This document shows positions 9,627-17,312 of a DNA stretch of 64,000 nucleotides, in pieces (the stretch's first letter is position 1; each line of letters opens with the position of its first letter). The DNA comes from Selenomonas sp963544755. GTDB taxonomy: Bacteria > Bacillota > Negativicutes > Selenomonadales > Selenomonadaceae. Position numbers and translations under genes: made by a program. The DNA is taken from positions 51,053-115,052 of the forward strand of contig CAUUGH010000002.1 in NCBI GenBank assembly GCA_963544755.1. Direction: 5' to 3'. The notes below the pieces were generated by a model. It saw only the letters and a program-made list of their open reading frames with translations, was not told the origin of the DNA and ran no database searches.

Positions 9627-10711
9627 GATGGCTCCTCCTTAAAGTAGGCGGCGATCTGATCTTTCATGATAGCGTCGATGTCTTTACCTGTCTGCCATGC
9701 TTTTGCCCACGCCACTGTATGTGCTACAGCTTCTTTAATATGCCAGCGCGGCTGCCAATCTATACGTGCACGGATGCGTGAAGAGTCAAGTTTTAAAAAG
9801 TTTGCTTCGTGCGGCGCAGCGCTTTTTTCTTCTATTTGCCACGAGGCGCCGTCGCTCCATGCACGACAAAACAGCGCGGCGAGTTCTTTTGTAGTCACGC
9901 AGTCACTATCTTTTGGCCCTACATTGTAGCTTCCGGCAAGCGATGCATCTTTATATTGCGCATGGGCGATGCGAAGATATGCCGAAAGCGGCTCTAAGAC
10001 GTGCTGATAGGGGCGCGTCGATGTGGGATTTCTAAGGACTACGGGGCGTTTTGCGCTAGCTGCGCGGATACAGTCAGGTATGATGCGCTCGGGCGAAAAA
10101 TCGCCGCCGCCGATGACGTTTCCGGCACGCGCCGAAGAAAGGCGCACGCCGGCATCTGCCAAAAAGCTTTGCCGATAGCTTGCCGTCACGAGTTCGGCGC
10201 AGCTTTTGCTATTAGCATACGGATCAAAGCCCAAAAGCCGCTCGTCCTCGCGATAGCCCCACTCCCATTCTTTATTTTCATAGACTTTATCTGTAGTCAC
10301 GTTAAGAACAGATCGCACCGTGTCACTTTTTCTTACACATTCTAAAAGATGTAGCGTGCCCATGACATTGATGGCATAAGTTGCAACTGGCGCACGATAG
10401 CTTGCAAGAACGAGCGGTTGCGCGGCAAGATGGATCACGATCTCCGGACGCGCTTTTAAAAAAGCCTCATTAAGCGCTTTAAGATCGCGCACGTCGCCTT
10501 CGATCGATTGCATATGATCTCTAAGCTTTAGCGTTTCAAAAAGCCGCGCTCCTTCTTTCGTCGGCGCAGCTAGTGAAAAGCCTGTCAGATCTGCTCCTGC
10601 ACTAAGTAAAATTTTTGAAAGCCAAATGCCCTTAAAGCCCGTATGCCCGGTAATAAAGACGCGCTTGCCGCGATAAAAAGCAAGGTCATCTTTTCGCGTC
10701 ATTTTTTTCAT
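9623..10711 (-). CDS. rfbG: CDP-glucose 4,6-dehydratase
   Basis: A 362-residue short-chain dehydrogenase/reductase that converts CDP-glucose to CDP-4-keto-6-deoxyglucose. It shows the NAD-binding ITGHTGFKG at ~17-25, HLAAQPLV at ~92-99, the TTDKVYEN segment at ~138-145, and the catalytic YANSK at ~165-169, all diagnostic of RfbG rather than the dTDP enzyme RmlB. AAGGAG lies 8 bases before ATG 10711. It overlaps the preceding GT gene and fliB by 4 bases each. With RfbH in the same run it supplies a CDP-3,6-dideoxyhexose precursor. The partner cytidylyltransferase RfbF is not in the window. Confidence 0.92.
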   Translation of the reverse strand: MKKMTRKDDLAFYRGKRVFITGHTGFKGIWLSKILLSAGADLTGFSLAAPTKEGARLFETLKLRDHMQSIEGDVRDLKALNEAFLKARPEIVIHLAAQPLVLASYRAPVATYAINVMGTLHLLECVRKSDTVRSVLNVTTDKVYENKEWEWGYREDERLLGFDPYANSKSCAELVTASYRQSFLADAGVRLSSARAGNVIGGGDFSPERIIPDCIRAASAKRPVVLRNPTSTRPYQHVLEPLSAYLRIAHAQYKDASLAGSYNVGPKDSDCVTTKELAALFCRAWSDGASWQIEEKSAAPHEANFLKLDSSRIRARIDWQPRWHIKEAVAHTVAWAKAWQTGKDIDAIMKDQIAAYFKEEPS

Positions 10712-11409
10712 CTGCGCTTCTCCTTAAAATCACGATACAAGTCTTTTTCATATTCGGCAAGGAAAGTCTGCCGCGCCTTTTCCCATGCATCATTTAGCCG
10801 CTTGCGTCCCGTTTCGTGGATGCACGGGGGCTTTTCAAAATGCGGCACAAAAAGACGCAGACCGCGGCGGCGATACTCTAAGGCTGCCGAAATGTCATAA
10901 AAATGCCAATCTCTAAAGAGATCTTTACGCCATGGCACTTCCTTATTTGTAGCTAAAAACATACCGTCTAGTGCTTCTACCTCGATGCCCTCTTGCGGTA
11001 CCGGCTGATATGCTACATATTCCATCGACTCAAAATCACGAATTTGCCAGATCTTACCGTAGCAATCTTTGCTGTTCCACCATACGCCGTCAAAAGGCAG
11101 CAAGCGACAGCCGGCAAAGCCGATCAGCCCAATATCTGGGCTTTTTTGAAATATTTCTAATAAGCGTGCGATGATGTTTTTTTCTGTCAATAAAATGTCT
11201 TGATGTAAATATATTTTATAGCGTGCTCTAACCTCTAGCCGTGCCGTTTCGTAACCTGCCGCCATCGACGGCGCACCGTGTACCGGCACCAGATCCGCCG
11301 AAAAGCCATGCGGCATTTCCAAGTGCTTTAGATAGCGCACACATTCGTCATACATCTCATCGTCATTTACGCAGGAGATAAAAGCGATCTTTTTTTCATC
11401 TTCATTCAT
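10708..11409 (-). CDS. StrF-like glycosyltransferase
   Basis: A 233-residue protein of the StrF / Glyco_tranf_2_5 type: IAFISCVND near the start, YKIYLHQD in place of a plain DxD (~residues 75-82), LDGMFLATNKEVPWR, then DISAALEYRRRGL. The N-terminal half of the 505-residue protein at 13576-15093 is a paralogue with the same block order. I choose ATG 11407-11409 because it overlaps the upstream stop as ATGA; an earlier in-frame start at 11442 would overlap more. It probably adds one sugar to a flagellin or surface glycan; donor and acceptor are unknown. Confidence 0.7.
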   Translation of the reverse strand: MNEDEKKIAFISCVNDDEMYDECVRYLKHLEMPHGFSADLVPVHGAPSMAAGYETARLEVRARYKIYLHQDILLTEKNIIARLLEIFQKSPDIGLIGFAGCRLLPFDGVWWNSKDCYGKIWQIRDFESMEYVAYQPVPQEGIEVEALDGMFLATNKEVPWRKDLFRDWHFYDISAALEYRRRGLRLFVPHFEKPPCIHETGRKRLNDAWEKARQTFLAEYEKDLYRDFKEKRR

Positions 11410-12215
11410 CTTAGCAGACCTTCCCTTCGCAAGGTAGAGCACATCAAGAAAGCATCTGCTGCTGTATTAGCGACGAAGTCTTTAAGGTAGGAATCGTCTA
11501 TCTCGTTTTCACTCAAGAGTCGGCGCAATGCTTCAAGCGTCGCCGCCGCTTCGATGCCATTTTCCAAGCGATGCAAAAGCCGCGCCAAAAGGCGACGCAC
11601 ATTTTCGCTGTAGCGTTCTTTAAGGCGCACCGTACGCGTATGCAATGCTGCAAAACGGATGATCCACCAAGATGTTTCAATCTCTCTTTTTTCGTTGCTG
11701 ACACCGCAGGATTTTATCTTTTGGATGATTTTTGCAGAGCCTTCTTCTATAAGCTGGCGCACCGTGAAATCTTCATAATGGGCAAGCTTTGAAAGTCGTA
11801 GGATTTCAGGAAAAGAAAAAAATTGCCCGTTTGCTTGAAGCAGCGGATTCGTGCCGTAGCGCAATTTACCTGTAAACCAAGAGTAAAAGACGCTCCAATG
11901 CCAAGGATTGCGAAAAGGTACGATGAGATAGCCACAGGTCGCTAGAAATGGCTGCAATGATTCTAGTAAGCTTTCCGGCGTAAGAGATTCTTCAATGCCG
12001 GGCGCAAGAACGATCAAAGAAAAGCTGCCTTGCCACGCTTCCGGCAGGGCGCCATCCCACGGCACAGCTTGAAAGATGCGATCTGCAAAATCTTTTTTAA
12101 AACGCTCTTTCCAATCTGCCTCCATGCCAAGCAGCAAGACATTTGCCGTCGCCTGCTCGGAAAAAAATGCCGCGATTTCTTGATAAAGTGCTTCATTAAA
12201 GGGCATATTGAGCAT
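11406..12215 (-). CDS. Methyltransferase-like protein of unknown function
   Basis: A 269-residue protein. The N-terminal half looks like a decayed class I SAM methyltransferase: a VLLLGMEADW motif at ~25-34 where the glycine-rich loop should be, then SLIVLAPGIEESL and a TCGYLIVPFRNPWHW segment like methyltransferase motif III regions. The usual GxGxG and acidic strand-2 residue are not clear, so activity is uncertain. The C-terminal ~90 residues are helical and charged. ATG at 12215 has AAGGTGG upstream. It sits 14 bases after rfbH and overlaps the StrF-like GT, so it belongs to the same transcript. Confidence 0.55.
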   Translation of the reverse strand: MLNMPFNEALYQEIAAFFSEQATANVLLLGMEADWKERFKKDFADRIFQAVPWDGALPEAWQGSFSLIVLAPGIEESLTPESLLESLQPFLATCGYLIVPFRNPWHWSVFYSWFTGKLRYGTNPLLQANGQFFSFPEILRLSKLAHYEDFTVRQLIEEGSAKIIQKIKSCGVSNEKREIETSWWIIRFAALHTRTVRLKERYSENVRRLLARLLHRLENGIEAAATLEALRRLLSENEIDDSYLKDFVANTAADAFLMCSTLRREGLLR

Positions 12216-12229
12216 CGTATCGCCACCTT

Positions 12230-13570
12230 TCAGCTTTTTGCGACGGTTTTTAAAATCTCTGCCATATACTCTAGCTGCTCTTTTGTCATGCCCGGATAGA
12301 CGCCAAGCCAGAATGTATCATTCATGATGCGATCAGTCGCTTTTAAATCGCCAACGATACGATAGCCGCGCCCTTCTTTTCGCATACGGTCAAAGCATGG
12401 ATGCTTGACGAGATTGCCGGCAAAAAGCATACGCGTTTGTATGCCATGATCTTCTAGAGCACGCACGATCCGATCACGAAAGATCCCCTTGCGACAAGTC
12501 AGCAAGAAGCCAAACCAACTTGGTTCACTATGAGGACACGGCTCCGGCAGGATGAACTTATCTTCTATCTCTTTAAGCATTGCTGCAAGATGCAAAAAGT
12601 TTTGCTGCCTTTTTTCAATGAACGAGGGAAGCTTTTTTAGCTGTACGCAGCCGATCGCCGCCTGCATATCCGTTATCTTAAGATTATAGCCAAAGTGTGA
12701 ATAGACGTACTTATGATCATAGCCTTGCGGCAATTCGCCGTATTGTCCGTCAAAGCGATGGGCGCAAAAGCCGTCTTTACCGGGCGGACATACACAGTCG
12801 CGTCCCCAGTCGCGCAGTGAGCGCAAGATGCGGTAGAGTCTAGCATCTTTGGTGTAGACAGCGCCGCCTTCGCCCATCGTCATGTGATGCGGCGGATAAA
12901 AGCTTGATGTGCCGATGTCGCCAACTGCGCCCGTATGATACCATGCGTCAGGCATCTTGTAGCGAGAGCCGAGTGCATCGCAATTATCTTCGATTAGCCA
13001 AAGCCCGTGCTTTTGGCAAAATGCCTTGACTGTTCGCAGATCAAAGGGATTGCCTAGCGTATGCGCGAGCATGACGGCGCGTGTCCTAGTAGAAAGCGCC
13101 GCCTCCAGCTTTTTGACGTCGATATTATACTGCGGAATCGTTACATCGACGAATACAGGTACCGCACCGTACTGTATGATCGGCGCGACAGTCGTAGGAA
13201 AGCCTGCTGCAACTGTGATAACCTCATCGCCAGGGCGCACTGCACGCTCGGCTAAAAGAGGTGAGGTAAGCGCCATAAAAGCAAGCAGATTTGCCGCAGA
13301 TCCTGAGTTTACCGCAAGTGCGTAGCGCGTGCCGCAAAAAGCGGCAAGCCCTTTTTCAAACGCTTCGGCGTAGCGTCCTGCCGTTAGCCAAAACTCTAAA
13401 GCGCTATCGACAAGCGCTTCTATCTCCTCGTGATCATAGACACGCCCGGCGTAGGGGATGCGTGCGCCACGCTGCCAAGCAGGGGGGCGATGGTATTCAT
13501 CGGCATATTCGCGCACGAGCGCGAGGATCTTTTCATGAAGCTGTCTTTTCTTTTTTTCTCTTTCTTGCAT
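12230..13570 (-). CDS. rfbH: CDP-4-keto-6-deoxyglucose 3-dehydrase (RfbH, E1)
   Basis: A ~446-residue PLP/PMP enzyme of the DegT/DnrJ/EryC1 fold. It shows NSGSAANLLAF (cofactor phosphate binding), LIEDNCDALGS, and SSFYPPHHMTMGEGG, where the PLP lysine of aminotransferases is replaced by histidine. This replacement is the RfbH hallmark. RDWGRDCVCPPGKDGFC carries the cysteines expected for the [2Fe-2S] cluster. It removes the 3-hydroxyl of the RfbG product on the way to CDP-3,6-dideoxyhexoses. An ATG at 13579 overlaps the upstream stop but touches its ribosome site; the ATG at 13570 has GGGAG 9 bases away and is preferred. Confidence 0.92.
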   Translation of the reverse strand: MQEREKKKRQLHEKILALVREYADEYHRPPAWQRGARIPYAGRVYDHEEIEALVDSALEFWLTAGRYAEAFEKGLAAFCGTRYALAVNSGSAANLLAFMALTSPLLAERAVRPGDEVITVAAGFPTTVAPIIQYGAVPVFVDVTIPQYNIDVKKLEAALSTRTRAVMLAHTLGNPFDLRTVKAFCQKHGLWLIEDNCDALGSRYKMPDAWYHTGAVGDIGTSSFYPPHHMTMGEGGAVYTKDARLYRILRSLRDWGRDCVCPPGKDGFCAHRFDGQYGELPQGYDHKYVYSHFGYNLKITDMQAAIGCVQLKKLPSFIEKRQQNFLHLAAMLKEIEDKFILPEPCPHSEPSWFGFLLTCRKGIFRDRIVRALEDHGIQTRMLFAGNLVKHPCFDRMRKEGRGYRIVGDLKATDRIMNDTFWLGVYPGMTKEQLEYMAEILKTVAKS

Positions 13571-13575
13571 TTTTA

Positions 13576-15093
13576 TCATCTCCCTCGCGCACGCAAGAGC
13601 GTTTCTATCAGATCTGCTTTTTCAAATAGCTTCTTTCGCCACATACCGCTTTCTTTTGCCGCACGCTCACGCAAAAGAGCCACCCATGCACGCACACAGG
13701 CGATGCGAGTGTCTGTGTCGCTATGCATCTGTCCGGCGTGTTTACGAAAGTAGCTAAGTGGTTCTGCAAGATAAATCAGATCGCCTTTTTCTAAAAGACG
13801 CAACCAACACTCAACATCAAGTAAAGTAATAGGCGGCTCTTTAGTCAAAACCTCGCGCACCGTTTCTTTAGCCGAGCGCGGCAAAAGCACGGTCGTATAT
13901 TCGCCGATAAAATTCGTCTGCTTTTCTAAAAGTTCATAAATCGCCAACTCGCCCACGATGCGTGCTGTTTCTTCAACGGGCGGCGAATCGATCAGCGGCT
14001 CGGCGATGATATTTCCTTCTTCATCAATAACGCACCGCTTAGATGTCACGAAAGCGATGCCATCCTCCATACTTAAGACATCGGTCATGCGCTCGATCTT
14101 TTCCGGCGCATATAGATCATCGTCGAAAAGATAGGCGAAATACTCGCCGCGTGCTAAATCCATCGGCTTTAGCCAGTTTTGCCGCATCGAAAGCGTCGCA
14201 TCGCGCGTGTAGCGTATGCGCTCATCTGCCGCATACGCCTTCATCAGCTTTTTTGTGCGTTCATCTTTGCTATTGTCGCTGACGATGATTTCAATATTTT
14301 GATATGTCTGGGCGCGTGCGCTTTCAAGGGCAAGCCGAAAAAACTCCGGTCGTTCGTGCGTCGGCAGCAAGATGCTTACAAGCGGCAAAGCTTCTTTAGC
14401 GTATTCTTCAAGAAAGGCAAGCCGTCCCCTCTCATCAGCCGGAAAGCTCTCGCCAAGAAACTCCACCAGCGGCTCTTCAAAGTGCAATACAGCAGAGCGC
14501 AGACCGCGGCGACGAAATTCCATACATTGTGCCGCATCAAAAAAGGCATTAGCGTAAAAAAGATCTTCACGCCACGGCAAATCTACTTGCGTCGCCATGA
14601 AAAAGCCATCTAATAAAAGCACATCTGCCGATTCGCCTACAACCTTGCCCCATGTCACGGTACGCGCCTCTTTTGCTAGGCGCAAAGCACCAAGGCGGCG
14701 CGTCGAATGGCAGGCGACGCCATCAGGCGGCAAGAGCTTCGTGCCGGATATACCGAGCATACCAAGATCGACGTGCTTTTCAAAAAGACGCACGATACGC
14801 ACGAAAAGACGCGCATCTAAGATACGCACACGCTCGTCAAGATATACTTTGTATTTTGCCACGCTTTTTTCCATTGCCTGTTCGTATGCCGCCGCCATAC
14901 CGGCCTTGCCCTCGATTTCAACCAACTCCAGCGTAAAGCCTACAGGCTGCTCTAAAAGCCGCAGCGACATCAAAAACTCTTCTGAAAGCGGCTTATCTGA
15001 GCGTGCGACGATAACGGCGATCTTTTTTTCATCAAGTCGGCGATTATTTAGCTCCTGCGCGGTTATCGGTGCCTCTTGCTTTTCTTTATCCAT
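13576..15093 (-). CDS. Two-domain glycosyltransferase (StrF-like plus GT2)
   Basis: A 505-residue protein. Residues ~20-235 repeat the StrF-like layout of the 10708-11409 product (IAVIVARSDK, YKVYLDERVR, LDGFFMATQVDLPWR, CMEFRRRGL). Residues ~236-505 form a GT-A family 2 domain: LVSILLPTHERPEF, IIVSDNSKDE, and FDDDLY at ~322 as the metal-binding DxD. AAGGGG lies 10 bases before ATG 15093. It opens the last stretch of the island (then rfbH, MTase-like, GT, rfbG, fliB) after an 80-base gap holding a repeat element. Fusion of two GTs suggests consecutive additions on one glycan. Confidence 0.75.
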   Translation of the reverse strand: MDKEKQEAPITAQELNNRRLDEKKIAVIVARSDKPLSEEFLMSLRLLEQPVGFTLELVEIEGKAGMAAAYEQAMEKSVAKYKVYLDERVRILDARLFVRIVRLFEKHVDLGMLGISGTKLLPPDGVACHSTRRLGALRLAKEARTVTWGKVVGESADVLLLDGFFMATQVDLPWREDLFYANAFFDAAQCMEFRRRGLRSAVLHFEEPLVEFLGESFPADERGRLAFLEEYAKEALPLVSILLPTHERPEFFRLALESARAQTYQNIEIIVSDNSKDERTKKLMKAYAADERIRYTRDATLSMRQNWLKPMDLARGEYFAYLFDDDLYAPEKIERMTDVLSMEDGIAFVTSKRCVIDEEGNIIAEPLIDSPPVEETARIVGELAIYELLEKQTNFIGEYTTVLLPRSAKETVREVLTKEPPITLLDVECWLRLLEKGDLIYLAEPLSYFRKHAGQMHSDTDTRIACVRAWVALLRERAAKESGMWRKKLFEKADLIETLLRARGR

Positions 15094-15109
15094 TCATGCA
15101 CGCCCCTTT

Positions 15110-15167
15110 CTTAATAAACAACTGATAAATTTAGTCGCCCATCTTCATTTTATCAGCGTTTCCTTAG
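15110..15167 (-). repeat. Short intergenic repeat, copy B
   Basis: The minus strand begins CTAAGGAAACGCTGATAAAA and ends CTAAATTTATCAGTTGTTT-like sequence. It shares both ends with copy A at 26765-26835 (about 24 of 26 bases at one end), while the middle is shorter. Arms 15122-15129 and 15149-15156 form an 8-bp hairpin. It lies between the AlkP-like trio and the next GT gene, just upstream of the ribosome site. Confidence 0.5.
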
Positions 15168-15173
15168 CACACT

Positions 15174-17312
15174 TTACTCATACCACGACTTTCTAAGCGC
15201 ACGTTTTTCGGGCCAAATCTCGCCGCGCGTGTCAAAAGAAGCCGTATGCGCCCTGGCAATGGCAAGAAAATACGCCAAACGCTCCGGATCTTCTACTTCT
15301 TTTGACATATCGCTGCGGCAAAAAAGCTGCATATGCGGCTTACGCAAATCAACGCTGCCATCCTCATCGACTGCCTCTAGTGATTCCAGCCAAAATTCAT
15401 GATCTGCCGTGCGTATGGAAAGTTTATATGTTTGCCCGGGAAATATCGAATTGCTAATCACATGATCGCGCCCCGTACCGCCCAAGGCTTTCGGAAGCTG
15501 ACCGTCGATCCCAGAAGGTGTGCCAAAGCCTACCAATTTTGCTGCCGAAGGGTAAATATCAAGCGCACTAGTAAGCTCTTTTACCAATCCCATTTTAGGT
15601 ACGCCAGCGCCGCGCAGCATCCAAGCCGCACCTGTCTGCGCCGCTCCCATAAGATAAGGCGACGCATCGACTAGCACTGACGAGCCATGATCTGAATAAA
15701 GCTGTACGATATATTCATCTTCTGCATAATTTTCTTCAAGATAGGAAAAAAGCAGCGACAGGCTGCAGTCAACCGACATCATGTTTTCGATTAGAGCTTT
15801 GACAAACAGCGTTTCTTTAGGTAAAAAGACGCTCGGTAAAGCCGCCTTTGCTCCCTGCACGCAATCAGCAAGCGTCGCGCTGGTTTGCGCCGGCAGCGTC
15901 ATATGTACCGAGCAAGATGGCCAAGGATGTAAATCCGAAAAATGCAAATAGACAAACGAATCACACTCAGAAAATGCCCTAAGATGCTCTATCGTCCGCT
16001 GCACACCTTCGTTAGCAGGATCATGAAATGGCGTGACGAGCAAACGATCATGGCCGCGTGTCGCGCCGTTATAGATGCCGTTGCCATCGCCCATGACGTT
16101 TACACAATAGTAGCCGAGTGCCTTCATCTGCTCGGAAATCGTTACATATGAAGGATCGATCTCATTCATGCAGTTTTCATTAAATGACTGCAAACGATGC
16201 AGATGTAAGCCCGTTTCAATCGTCGCAAGCGACGGATAGGTATACTCTGCGATGGAGAAATGATCATCAAAGATCGTCCCTTGAAGAAAAAAGCGCATGA
16301 GATTAGGCATCAAAGAATAGCCGTATTTTTTCATCGCCATCCAAGAAAAACCATCGGCGAGGATGTGCAGCACGAGTTTTTTACGTTTAGGGCTATGACG
16401 CAAAGGAATCGGCGCACCTACAAGAAAGGGCTGTGCAGACGATATTGTCGTCTTTTCTAAGATGCGATAAAAGCTCGTCGCCCACTTACCTAAAAATACC
16501 GCGCCTTTTTCTAACTCTTTATTGGAAAAGTGAATTTCCTGACGCTCTTCTTTACCGATCAGCGGCAGCAAAACAGCCTCTTTTGTATCGACCGTGATAC
16601 TTTCAGGCACAAGACGCGCACGCGAGACGTCAAAAACGAAATCTGCGCCGCCAATCGCACAAAAGCGCGGATCGTCTTTATACATTTCTAGCAAAAGCCC
16701 CTTGCTGTTTAAGCCGCTTTTCCCACTGTAAGCGCCGACAAAATAGCGATAATCGTCTTTGCTCTCTTCTAGCGTCGGCAAAAATTCACCGGCAAATACA
16801 CCCATCTGATCGCGCAGCGTGCCTTCTTCAAAGTAGACGCGACTCTTAGCAAATGGTGCATACATCGCCTCTCCTGCTGCTAGTGACAAAAGATCGATGA
16901 ACTCTTGAAAAGATGTACTGGAAATATCCGCTTTTACCGGCAGACGATAGATATGACTGGCGATGCCCTCAAAAATTAATTGCTTTCGCACATCGCCAAA
17001 ATGCTTATAGCACTCGATCAGCTGCTTAAAAATTTCGTAGTGGCACTTTTTCTTGCGATACGCCTGCTCTAAGGTGGTGCAAGCTACGTCAAAATTGCCG
17101 TAAAAAATAGCGTAACGCGCATAAAAAATATCAAAATTTACCGACTGGGGAAACATCTCTTGATATTCGACTAAAAGTGTCAAAAAAGCATCATCGTATT
17201 CTTTTCGCGCACTTTTTTCCAATAACGCTGCAAAAAGCTCGCCGCCGCGTACACACGCCTTTTGATAGTGCCGTTCCTCTGTAGAAATGCTTCGCATATC
17301 CCTTTTAATCAA
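15174..17312 (-). CDS. Soluble TPR-like / alkaline-phosphatase-superfamily protein, copy 1
   Basis: 712 residues with no signal peptide or membrane helix. Residues 1-~140 are helical and TPR-like. The C-terminal two thirds are a sulfatase/AlkP fold: ILADGFSW at ~317-325 (metal Asp), then YTYPSLATIETG at ~354-366, where Thr stands at the sulfatase Cys/AlkP Ser position as in nucleotide pyrophosphatases. DLH at ~450 and YSDHG at ~539 are further metal ligands. The chemistry is therefore more likely phospho- or phosphono-transfer or hydrolysis than sulfate ester hydrolysis (inference). The start is a TTG overlapping the previous stop. It is the third gene after pepM, in a run with two paralogues. 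Substrate unknown. Confidence 0.7.
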   Translation of the reverse strand: MIKRDMRSISTEERHYQKACVRGGELFAALLEKSARKEYDDAFLTLLVEYQEMFPQSVNFDIFYARYAIFYGNFDVACTTLEQAYRKKKCHYEIFKQLIECYKHFGDVRKQLIFEGIASHIYRLPVKADISSTSFQEFIDLLSLAAGEAMYAPFAKSRVYFEEGTLRDQMGVFAGEFLPTLEESKDDYRYFVGAYSGKSGLNSKGLLLEMYKDDPRFCAIGGADFVFDVSRARLVPESITVDTKEAVLLPLIGKEERQEIHFSNKELEKGAVFLGKWATSFYRILEKTTISSAQPFLVGAPIPLRHSPKRKKLVLHILADGFSWMAMKKYGYSLMPNLMRFFLQGTIFDDHFSIAEYTYPSLATIETGLHLHRLQSFNENCMNEIDPSYVTISEQMKALGYYCVNVMGDGNGIYNGATRGHDRLLVTPFHDPANEGVQRTIEHLRAFSECDSFVYLHFSDLHPWPSCSVHMTLPAQTSATLADCVQGAKAALPSVFLPKETLFVKALIENMMSVDCSLSLLFSYLEENYAEDEYIVQLYSDHGSSVLVDASPYLMGAAQTGAAWMLRGAGVPKMGLVKELTSALDIYPSAAKLVGFGTPSGIDGQLPKALGGTGRDHVISNSIFPGQTYKLSIRTADHEFWLESLEAVDEDGSVDLRKPHMQLFCRSDMSKEVEDPERLAYFLAIARAHTASFDTRGEIWPEKRALRKSWYE

